Positions 1 through 5,728 of a stretch of DNA of 7,863 nt are shown in pieces. The translations under genes and the position numbers were made by a program. The stretch is from TMED14 sp964475135 (GTDB taxonomy: Bacteria; Bacteroidota; Bacteroidia; Flavobacteriales; Schleiferiaceae). The DNA lies in the NCBI GenBank assembly GCA_964475135.1, contig CAYYWL010000048.1:1-7863 (forward strand), written 5' to 3'. The first letter of the stretch is position 1. Every line of letters starts with the position of its first letter. Under the pieces are notes generated by a model. It did no database searches, had not been told where the DNA came from, and saw only the letters and a program-made list of their open reading frames with translations.

Positions 1-662
1 GCTTGGGCCTTGCGCTGACGCTCGGAGCCGGAATGGTCAACGGCGCCATCGGCCTTGTGTACAAGCGATTGGGCAAGCGCCAGCTCTCAGTAGCCTTCAC
101 CGCCGAGGGCGAGCACCTGCTGTCGGACTTCTACACCTCTGTGGGCGTCACCTTGGGCCTTGGCCTGGTGCTCTGGACCGGAATTCCGTGGATTGACCCC
201 GCCATCGGTTTGGTCATGGGCGGAATCGTGGGATACCAAAGCTTCTCAGTACTGCGCAAGGCCCTCGCGGGCCTCATGGATGCGGCCGACGTCAACGTAC
301 TCGAGAAGGTCGTGGCCACGCTCGACGCCCAGCGAAAGTCCGAATGGATTGACGTGCACCACTTTCGCCTTGTGCACTACGGCGGCCAGTACCACGTCGA
401 TGCGCACCTCACACTACCCCACTACTGGGACTTGCAGCGGGTGCATGACGAAGTCGACGCGATGGAAGAGCTCATTGCCTCAACCTTTGAGCACGAAGTA
501 GAGTTTTCGGTGCATGCCGACCCCTGCGTTCCCGACTCGTGCGCCCTGTGCCAGGTGGCCGACTGCGCCGTTCGCGAACACGCCTTTGAACGCACGATTT
601 CGTGGACCGTAGAAAACGTGCTTGTCAACGGCAAGCACAGCTTAGCGCGAACTGACTTATGA
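1..662 (+). CDS. CDF-family divalent metal (probably zinc) efflux transporter, 5'-truncated
   Basis: C-terminal part of a cation diffusion facilitator, an inner-membrane metal/proton antiporter. The first full codon in frame is TTG at 3, but the gene surely starts upstream: roughly 80-90 residues (the first helices and the TM2 metal site) are missing. Residues below count from that codon. The HxxxD half-site of the transport site is His38/Asp42 in GEHLLSDFYTSVGV (TM5), the pattern known for Zn/Cd-type members such as YiiP. TM6 follows at about 62-85. The cytoplasmic domain (about 95-175) keeps YiiP-like zinc ligands: His119/120, His135, His148, and His171/Asp173 in HADPC. It ends in a cysteine cluster, Cys175-x4-Cys180-x2-Cys183-x4-Cys188. 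I recall such clusters from other Bacteroidota CDF proteins; their role is unknown to me. The TGA stop overlaps the pepT ATG. Family assignment is firm; metal specificity is inferred. Confidence 0.93.
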   Translation, partial: LGLALTLGAGMVNGAIGLVYKRLGKRQLSVAFTAEGEHLLSDFYTSVGVTLGLGLVLWTGIPWIDPAIGLVMGGIVGYQSFSVLRKALAGLMDAADVNVLEKVVATLDAQRKSEWIDVHHFRLVHYGGQYHVDAHLTLPHYWDLQRVHDEVDAMEELIASTFEHEVEFSVHADPCVPDSCALCQVADCAVREHAFERTISWTVENVLVNGKHSLARTDL

Positions 663-1888
663 GTTCCGCCCTCGAACGACTGCTGCGCTACGTGCAGATT
701 GACACGCAGAGCGATCCGCACTCGACCGCATCGCCCACGACCGAGAAGCAAAAAGACTTGGGGCGCCTGCTCGTAGCCGAACTTCATGCCCTTGGCCTGA
801 ACGACGCCGAGATCGACGAACACGGCTACGTCTACGCCACCTTGGCAGCTACGACCGACCGTGACGTTCCGGTGATTTGCTGGTGCGCCCATATGGACAC
901 CTCACCCGAGGCGCCCGGCGCAGGCGTTCAGCCCATCGTGCACCGCGACTACGACGGTGGAATGATTCGCTTGCCCCATGAGGGCATTGTACTGGACCCG
1001 GCCGAACATCCGGATTTGCGGGACCAGGTGGGTTCCGCCATCGTGACGGCTGACGGCCGCACCCTACTTGGCGCCGACAACAAAGCCGGAATCGCCGAAA
1101 TCATGGCCGCCGTGGAATGGCTCGTCGCGCACCCCGAGGTGGCGCACGGCACCATCAAGATTCTGTTCACCCCCGACGAAGAGGTGGGCCGCGGAACCGC
1201 CAACATCAACCTCGCGCGCCTCGGTGCCGAATTCGCCTACACTGTAGATGGCGAACGCCGCGGAACCCTTGAGGACGAAACATTTAGCGCCGACGGAGCC
1301 GTACTCACCTTCACCGGCGCCAACACCCATCCCGGTTTTGCCAAAGGCAAAATGGTCAACGCGCTCAAGGGGGCCGGGGCCCTTCTCGCCCGCATCGAGC
1401 ACGAATGGAACCCAGAGGGCACCGACGGAACTGACGGATTCGTACACCCCCACGAGGTAAAGGGCAGCGTAGAGTCTGCGCAGATTCACTTTATTCTGCG
1501 GAGCTTTCGCACCGCCGACCTGGCGAGCTACGCCGAGCGGCTTCGCGCCTTGGCATCAGAGGTCTGCACCCAACGCCCCGGGCTGAGTTTCTCGCTCGAA
1601 GTGCGCGAGCAGTACCGCAATATGAAAGAGGTGCTGGACCGCCACCCCGAGGTGGCCAATCACGCCGAAACAGCCATGCGCCGCGCCGGTCTCACCCCTG
1701 AGCGCGGGCGAATTCGCGGCGGAACCGACGGCAGCCAACTTAGCTTCATGGGCCTGCCTACCGTCAACATTTTTGCGGGCGAGCACGCCTTTCACAGCCG
1801 CTACGAGTGGGTCAGCGAGGCCGATATGGAGTACGCAGTCCAAACACTGATTGAGCTGGCCCAAGTTTGGGCGGAAGCCAGCAACTAG
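659..1888 (+). CDS. pepT: Peptidase T (tripeptide aminopeptidase, M20B metallopeptidase)
   Basis: Cytosolic di-zinc aminopeptidase that removes the N-terminal residue of tripeptides during peptide turnover. At 409 aa it matches the usual family length of about 405-415. Every expected metal and catalytic residue is visible, at almost the E. coli numbering: His78 and Asp80 in AHMDTSPE, bridging Asp140 in LLGADNKAG, catalytic Glu174 and metal-binding Glu175 in TPDEEVGRG, Asp197 in YTVDGE, and His379 in GEHAFHSRYEWV. The family signature RGGTDGSQLSFMGLP is at about 353-367. The lid/dimerisation domain lies at about 210-325 and includes NTHPGFAKGKMVNA. The ATG at 659 overlaps the CDF stop (ATGA), with no Shine-Dalgarno visible, so translation is probably coupled to the upstream gene. 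Its TAG stop lies in an inverted repeat shared with the convergent doxX gene. No key residue is missing. Confidence 0.96.
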   Translation: MSSALERLLRYVQIDTQSDPHSTASPTTEKQKDLGRLLVAELHALGLNDAEIDEHGYVYATLAATTDRDVPVICWCAHMDTSPEAPGAGVQPIVHRDYDGGMIRLPHEGIVLDPAEHPDLRDQVGSAIVTADGRTLLGADNKAGIAEIMAAVEWLVAHPEVAHGTIKILFTPDEEVGRGTANINLARLGAEFAYTVDGERRGTLEDETFSADGAVLTFTGANTHPGFAKGKMVNALKGAGALLARIEHEWNPEGTDGTDGFVHPHEVKGSVESAQIHFILRSFRTADLASYAERLRALASEVCTQRPGLSFSLEVREQYRNMKEVLDRHPEVANHAETAMRRAGLTPERGRIRGGTDGSQLSFMGLPTVNIFAGEHAFHSRYEWVSEADMEYAVQTLIELAQVWAEASN

Positions 1889-1904
1889 AAGCTAGTTGCT
1901 AGCT
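1876..1904. terminator. Inverted repeat joining the pepT and doxX stop codons, possible bidirectional terminator
   Basis: AGCAACTAG (1880-1888), loop AAG, CTAGTTGCT (1892-1900) forms a perfect 9-bp stem. It extends past one C/A mismatch by three more pairs (1876-1878 with 1902-1904). A second, mutually exclusive hairpin is AGCTAG (1890-1895), TTG, CTAGCT (1899-1904). The stem contains the pepT TAG (1886-1888) and touches the doxX TAG (1903-1905 on the minus strand). There is no T-tract on either side, so it is not a canonical intrinsic terminator. It could stop transcription from both sides weakly or protect 3' ends. The hairpin is seen directly; the function is inferred. Confidence 0.5.
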
Positions 1905-2298
1905 ACTTGCGGCGGAGCGCCCAGGCGTCCAGCGAGTAGCCGCCGGCTCCGAGCAGCATGGTCGCCAAAAACGGAATCGCGAAGAGCAGCGAGTGCTCCT
2001 TGTCGCCCAAAGCGTCGGCCCAGTGGGCGCCAAAAGCGGCCACGAGCATCGTGAATGCCGCGGGGGCCGCAAACCAACGGGTCTTGAATCCGACAATCAT
2101 CGCCAGCGGAGCGACAAATTCGCCAAAAACCGCCAACGCGAGGCTGAGTTCGGGTCCGAGGCCCGCAAAATCGTAAAACTGAATTTCACCTCCGGCGATC
2201 AGCTTGAGCAACTTAGGGTACCCGTGGGTGAGCATGAGGGCGGCCGGACCGATGCGCAGCAGGGCGAGTCCAAGGTCGTTGAAGAATTCGCGGTTCAT
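1903..2298 (-). CDS. DoxX-family integral membrane protein
   Basis: A protein of 131 aa, with four predicted helices at about residues 9-27, 50-70, 75-95 and 104-122. Family marks are the early HGYPKL stretch after helix 1, FGEFVAPLAMIVGFKTR (an acidic residue in helix 2, then the short basic turn), and the end GYSLDAWALRRK. DoxX proteins are small membrane proteins, some linked to quinone-dependent oxidation or redox defence, but most, including this one, have no assigned reaction. I chose the ATG at 2298. A GTG at 2352 would add 18 residues, but these are hydrophilic, do not fit the family N-terminus, and fall in AT-rich DNA that looks non-coding. Just upstream on the minus strand is TACCTTTT followed by ACCCC and the ATG, resembling the Bacteroidota -7 box. 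Convergent with pepT and divergent from amt. Confidence 0.87.
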   Translation of the reverse strand: MNREFFNDLGLALLRIGPAALMLTHGYPKLLKLIAGGEIQFYDFAGLGPELSLALAVFGEFVAPLAMIVGFKTRWFAAPAAFTMLVAAFGAHWADALGDKEHSLLFAIPFLATMLLGAGGYSLDAWALRRK

Positions 2299-2339
2299 GG
2301 GGTAAAAGGTACGAGGCGACTTCCTTGCTGTAAAATGAA

Positions 2340-2381
2340 TTTTTTCAAACACAACCCCTATTTATTTAATGTTTTTTCAAA
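2340..2381 (+). repeat. Direct repeat TTTTTTCAAA, two copies 32 bp apart
   Basis: Identical decamers lie at 2340-2349 and 2372-2381. The start-to-start distance of 32 bp is close to three helical turns. The second copy lies just upstream of the TAGTTTTG box of amt. It could be a regulator site or simply a consequence of the A/T-run composition; low-complexity sequence makes chance repeats likely. Confidence 0.35.
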
Positions 2382-2387
2382 AAAATG

Positions 2388-2395
2388 TAGTTTTG
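2388..2395 (+). promoter_or_regulatory. Bacteroidota-type -7 promoter box for amt (TAGTTTTG)
   Basis: TAGTTTTG is an exact match to TAnnTTTG, the -7 element read by the Bacteroidota primary sigma factor. It predicts transcription starting near 2400 and a leader of about 20-25 bases before the ATG at 2424. No clear TTG -33 box lies 17-23 bases upstream; a T/A run occupies that space. Confidence 0.5.
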
Positions 2396-2423
2396 TAGCA
2401 CTTAACATTAATTTTAAGGGGGT

Positions 2424-3710
2424 ATGCGCAAAATATTTCCATTTTTTGTGATTTCTTCGATTGCAGTTGCCGGGTTAATCGCTCCGGAATCCCCATTCAG
2501 CCCAAGCGACGATCCGTTCACAGAGCGCTACAACTCAGGCGATGTCGCTTGGATGCTGACTGCTACCGCACTCGTGCTACTAATGACTCCGGGCTTGGCC
2601 TTCTTCTACGGCGGAATGGTTCGCAAGAAAAACGTCATTTCAACCATGTTGCAGAGCTATGTCAGTATGGCCGTGATCACCTGCCTGTGGGTAGCCGTCG
2701 GATTCAGCATGGCATTTGGGGACTCCTTAGGAGGAATCGTCGGCAATCCACTCAGCCACAGCTTTTTCACCAACGTTTTTGGCCATGAGCCCTTCCCATT
2801 GGCCCCAACCATTCCCTTTGCCCTTTTCGCCCTTTTTCAGCTCAAGTTTGCCATTATCACTCCAGCGCTAATCACCGGGGCATTTGCGGAGCGCGTGCGC
2901 TTTCGGTCCTACCTCCTCTTTATCGTCTTGTTCACCTTATTGATTTACAATCCGTTAGCCCACATGACATGGCACCCCGAAGGCCTGCTCTTTCAGTGGG
3001 GCGTGCTTGATTTTGCGGGCGGAACCGTAGTTCACATCTCTGCCGGAGTCGCCGCACTGGCCTCGGCGATCTACCTCAAAGGTCGGTCCGAGCCCGGCCA
3101 TGAGCCCGCCCGAATCACCTACGTGCTGCTCGGTACCGGCCTCCTCTGGTTTGGCTGGATTGGGTTCAATGCGGGTTCCGCCTTTGGTGCCAACGCGCTC
3201 AGCGTGCTTGCCCTCGCAACGACCACCACGGCAAGCGCCAGCGCCGCCGCCACCTACGTGCTTTTTGACCTCGCCCTAGGGCGCAAACCAAGTGCCATGG
3301 GACTTAGCATCGGCGCCGTAGTCGGGCTTGTGGCCATCACCCCAGCGGCGGGATTTGTAAGCGTCGCACACAGCTTATGCATCGGAACCCTCGCTGCCCT
3401 CGCAAGCAATCTGATGATTCAATGGCGCAGCCGCACGTCCATTGATGACACCTTGGACGTGTTTCCAAGCCACGGAGTGGGCGGCATGGTGGGCATGCTC
3501 ATGACCGGAGTCTTCGCCCCCGAAGGCCTTTGGTACGGACACACCGAACTATTTACTAAAGAATTGACGGCCTTGGCACTGATAAGTATTGGTGTGTTCG
3601 CCGCAACTTGGGGACTTCTTTGGGTGACCGATCGCGTCGCGCCACTCCGAGTCCTTACTGAAGATGAGGCGCTTGGCCTTGACTTGAGCCAACACAGCGA
3701 GAAACTTTAA
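2424..3710 (+). CDS. amt: Ammonium transporter (Amt/MEP/Rh family)
   Basis: Inner-membrane channel for ammonium uptake, trimeric in known relatives. At 428 aa it matches the family length. An N-terminal hydrophobic segment (about 4-20) looks like a cleavable signal, followed by 11 helices beginning near residue 40. The pore residues known from E. coli AmtB are all present: the Phe gate Phe138 and Phe248, Phe142 (AmtB Phe107), Trp183 (Trp148), Asp196 in LDFAGGTVVH (Asp160), the twin histidines His204 and His350, and Ser252 in GFNAGSAFG (Ser219). The cytoplasmic tail ends in GLDLSQHSEKL, close to the usual GLDLSxHGE ending that contacts PII proteins. No glnK/PII gene lies beside it here. The ATG at 2424 is preceded by AAGGGGGT, too close for a normal ribosome site. 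Likely a single-gene transcript from the TAGTTTTG promoter. Confidence 0.96.
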   Translation: MRKIFPFFVISSIAVAGLIAPESPFSPSDDPFTERYNSGDVAWMLTATALVLLMTPGLAFFYGGMVRKKNVISTMLQSYVSMAVITCLWVAVGFSMAFGDSLGGIVGNPLSHSFFTNVFGHEPFPLAPTIPFALFALFQLKFAIITPALITGAFAERVRFRSYLLFIVLFTLLIYNPLAHMTWHPEGLLFQWGVLDFAGGTVVHISAGVAALASAIYLKGRSEPGHEPARITYVLLGTGLLWFGWIGFNAGSAFGANALSVLALATTTTASASAAATYVLFDLALGRKPSAMGLSIGAVVGLVAITPAAGFVSVAHSLCIGTLAALASNLMIQWRSRTSIDDTLDVFPSHGVGGMVGMLMTGVFAPEGLWYGHTELFTKELTALALISIGVFAATWGLLWVTDRVAPLRVLTEDEALGLDLSQHSEKL

Positions 3711-3716
3711 GTTTCT
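3700..3716 (+). terminator. Weak hairpin over the amt stop codon
   Basis: AGAAACT (3700-3706), loop TTA, AGTTTCT (3710-3716) is a 7-bp stem that includes the amt TAA stop (3708-3710). It is A/T-rich and has no T-tract after it, so termination is doubtful. It is the only hairpin I see in the 60 bp before the next gene. Confidence 0.25.
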
Positions 3717-3770
3717 GATTGGACAACTCAAGGCACCCATTAGTTCGTAAAATTTATCGTACTTGGGTGC

Positions 3771-5360
3771 ATGAAGTTGATTCCCCAAGGCTTTGGCGAC
3801 CGCTCGCCCCGCAGTCCACTCCACGTGCGCCACATCCTGCGCGACGGCCAACTGATTCCGTGGACCGGCCCGGTTCTGGCTGTCGAATCACCACTATGCG
3901 ACCCTGTCACTGGGCAGCGCTACGAACTCGGAAGCCTTCCGCGAATGGATTCCGACGCGGGAATCAAAGCGCTTGAATCGGCAGAACGCGCCTTCAACCA
4001 AGGTCTGGGCGAATGGCCCTCGGCTTCAACCGCGCAACGAATTGCCGCTGTAGAGCGTTTTATTGAGTCGATGCTCGCGGTGCGCCACGAAGTGGTCGAC
4101 TTGCTGATGTGGGAAATTGGTAAGCCCGAAGCCGACGCCGCCAAAGAATTTGATCGAACCGTTGACTACTTGCGCGACACGATACAAAGCGTCAAAGAAA
4201 TGGATCGAAACGCCATTCGCTTTGGCGAAGATTCCGGATTTGTGGCTCAAGTACGCCGCGTGCCGTTGGGGGTTTCGCTCATAATGGGACCCTACAATTA
4301 TCCGCTGAATGAAACGTTTACCACGCTCTTTCCAGCCCTACTCATGGGAAACACCGTGGTGTTCAAGCCAGCTAAGTACGGGGTGCTACTCGTCGCTCCG
4401 CTCCTGCAAGCGTTTTGTGACAGTTTTCCGCCAGGAGTAGTCAATATTTTGTTTGGCAAGGGGCGCGAAACCGTCAGTGACATCATGGCCTCAGGTACGA
4501 TTTCGGTGCTCTCGTTTATCGGAACCAACCAAGGCGCCAACGACCTCAAGCGGCTGCACCCACACAGCCACCGCTTGCGCGCAGTACTGGGCCTCGATGC
4601 CAAAAATCCAGGAATTACCCTTGCTGACGCCGACCTCAACTTGGCAGTGAGTCAAACACTTGCGGGAGCACTCAGCTTCAATGGCCAGCGGTGCACTGCA
4701 CTCAAAATTCAGTGGGTGCACCGAAACCTGCACGACGCCTTTGCAGCCCAGCTTGTGGAAGGCGTCGAACAGCTTCAATGGGGTGCTCCGTGGGATTCTG
4801 GGGTGAAAATCACTGCGCTTCCGGAACACGGAAAAACAGACTACCTGCAGGCCTTGGTAGACGATGCTCTCGAGCACGGCGCACAGATTGCCAATCCTAG
4901 CGGAGGGCAGCGTTCCGCCACATTTTACAGCCCCACGGTGCTCGTGGGAGTAACCTCAGCGATGCGGATCTACCACGAAGAGCAGTTTGGCCCGATTGTG
5001 CCGGTGGTGGTATTTGACGATGTTGCCGAGCCACTAAACTACCTGATTCAGTCTCCTTTTGGTCAGCAGGTGAGCATTTTTGGACGCGATCCCAAAGTGA
5101 TTGGTCCGCTCGTCGACGCCTGCGCACACCAGGTCGGACGCATCAACCTCAACGCCCAAGCGCAGCGGGGACCGGACGCGTTTCCGTTCACAGGCCGCAA
5201 GGATTCGGCCGAAGGAACCCTCAGCGTGCACGACGCGCTGCGCGCATTCTCGATTCGGAGCATGGTAGCCTTCCCCGCAACTTCCACCAACAAAGAGGTG
5301 GTTTCAGGCGTGCTGCGCGAGCGGACCAGCAGCTTCTTATCCACGGACTTTTACTTGTGA
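3771..5360 (+). CDS. GapN-like aldehyde dehydrogenase (putative NADP-dependent non-phosphorylating glyceraldehyde-3-phosphate dehydrogenase)
   Basis: Cytosolic aldehyde dehydrogenase superfamily enzyme of 529 aa. Relatives I recall are annotated as NADP-dependent glyceraldehyde-3-phosphate dehydrogenase, which oxidises the substrate directly to 3-phosphoglycerate and yields NADPH. Seen: the oxyanion Asn176 in GPYNYPLN, cofactor Lys199 in VVFKPAK, the FIGT turn (249-252), the nucleophile Cys308 in FNGQRCTALK, Glu404 in EEQFGPIVPV, and the C-terminal stretch FPFTGRKDSAEGTLS with the ending SFLSTDFYL. Odd: the general-base glutamate lies 34 residues before the cysteine in classical members (Glu268/Cys302), but here that position is Gly274 in VLGLDAKNP; the nearest acid is Asp276. 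The N-terminus (about 1-55) is longer than in streptococcal GapN. The ATG at 3771 has no Shine-Dalgarno. The stop overlaps the next start by GTGA. Family certain; substrate inferred. Confidence 0.85.
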   Translation: MKLIPQGFGDRSPRSPLHVRHILRDGQLIPWTGPVLAVESPLCDPVTGQRYELGSLPRMDSDAGIKALESAERAFNQGLGEWPSASTAQRIAAVERFIESMLAVRHEVVDLLMWEIGKPEADAAKEFDRTVDYLRDTIQSVKEMDRNAIRFGEDSGFVAQVRRVPLGVSLIMGPYNYPLNETFTTLFPALLMGNTVVFKPAKYGVLLVAPLLQAFCDSFPPGVVNILFGKGRETVSDIMASGTISVLSFIGTNQGANDLKRLHPHSHRLRAVLGLDAKNPGITLADADLNLAVSQTLAGALSFNGQRCTALKIQWVHRNLHDAFAAQLVEGVEQLQWGAPWDSGVKITALPEHGKTDYLQALVDDALEHGAQIANPSGGQRSATFYSPTVLVGVTSAMRIYHEEQFGPIVPVVVFDDVAEPLNYLIQSPFGQQVSIFGRDPKVIGPLVDACAHQVGRINLNAQAQRGPDAFPFTGRKDSAEGTLSVHDALRAFSIRSMVAFPATSTNKEVVSGVLRERTSSFLSTDFYL

Positions 5361-5692
5361 CCGTCGATTCCTACCTGACTGCATTGCCCGCATACCAACG
5401 CGAGCGGGCTGAAGCGTTGCGAGGACTCATTCTTCGCACAGCCCCTGAAGCCGTCGAGCACTTCGCCTACGGAATGCCTGCCTACAAACTTCGCGGCAAG
5501 CCCTTAGTCTACTTCGCGGTCTACACCAACCATTTGGGAGTGTACGCGCTTCCGGCGGCCCATGCCGAATTCGCCTCGGAACTCGCGCACTTCAAGCAGG
5601 GCAAGGGTTCGGTGCAGTTTCCGTGGGCGCAACCCCTGCCTCTTGAGCTCATCGGGCGGATGGTGGCGTGGAATGCGGAGCGGATTCCGTAG
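5357..5692 (+). CDS. DUF1801 domain protein (YdhG-like)
   Basis: Small soluble protein of 111 aa that is almost entirely one DUF1801 domain, a fold of unknown biochemical role. Typical stretches are an N-terminal helix pair around LPAYQRERAEALRGLI, then APEAVEHFAYGMPAYKLRGKP, LVYFAVYTNHLGVYALP, a GKGSVQFPW turn, and a closing LPLELIGRMVAW helix. There is no signal peptide and there are no cysteines. It starts with GTG at 5357, overlapping the dehydrogenase stop in GTGA, so it is probably translated by re-initiation from the same mRNA. The sequence alone does not show whether it acts with the dehydrogenase. It ends in two in-frame stops in a row, TAG TGA (5690-5695). Confidence 0.88.
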   Translation: MTVDSYLTALPAYQRERAEALRGLILRTAPEAVEHFAYGMPAYKLRGKPLVYFAVYTNHLGVYALPAAHAEFASELAHFKQGKGSVQFPWAQPLPLELIGRMVAWNAERIP

Positions 5693-5716
5693 TGAGGCCA
5701 AACGTCCGATTTTCGG

Positions 5717-5724
5717 TACCTTAG
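5717..5724 (+). promoter_or_regulatory. Possible -7 promoter box directly before the thioredoxin-like gene (TACCTTAG)
   Basis: TACCTTAG differs from TAnnTTTG at one base and lies 4 bp before the ATG at 5729. If used, transcription would begin at or next to the start codon, giving a leaderless mRNA. No good TTG -33 box is seen upstream. A chance match is quite possible. Confidence 0.3.
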
Positions 5725-5728
5725 GGGT

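Larger units (their letters stand above)
2299..2423. promoter_or_regulatory. AT-rich divergent promoter region between doxX and amt
   Basis: This 125-bp gap separates two divergent genes. From about 2330 to 2420 it is far richer in A/T than either neighbour. It holds T and A runs (T6-C-A7 at 2372-2385), a 10-bp direct repeat, and a full TAnnTTTG match for amt. It must carry the promoters of both genes unless doxX starts further upstream. No ORF or RNA gene is seen in it. Confidence 0.65.

Noticed and set aside
422..892. A 156-codon minus-strand frame across the CDF/pepT junction
   Set aside because: Opposite both well-supported genes; long antisense frames are expected in GC-rich coding DNA.
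2299..2352. An 18-residue N-terminal extension of the DoxX protein from GTG 2352
   Set aside because: Hydrophilic, AT-rich, not matching the family N-terminus, and it would consume the divergent promoter region.
2844..2852. Lysine inside the FQLKF segment of the ammonium channel (residue 141)
   Set aside because: Looks odd next to pore phenylalanines, but I recall FQxKF in other bacterial Amt proteins, and all known pore residues are intact.
5690..5695. Double stop TAG TGA after the DUF1801 gene as a possible recoding or readthrough site
   Set aside because: Tandem stops are common and argue against readthrough; the sequence beyond does not extend the domain.
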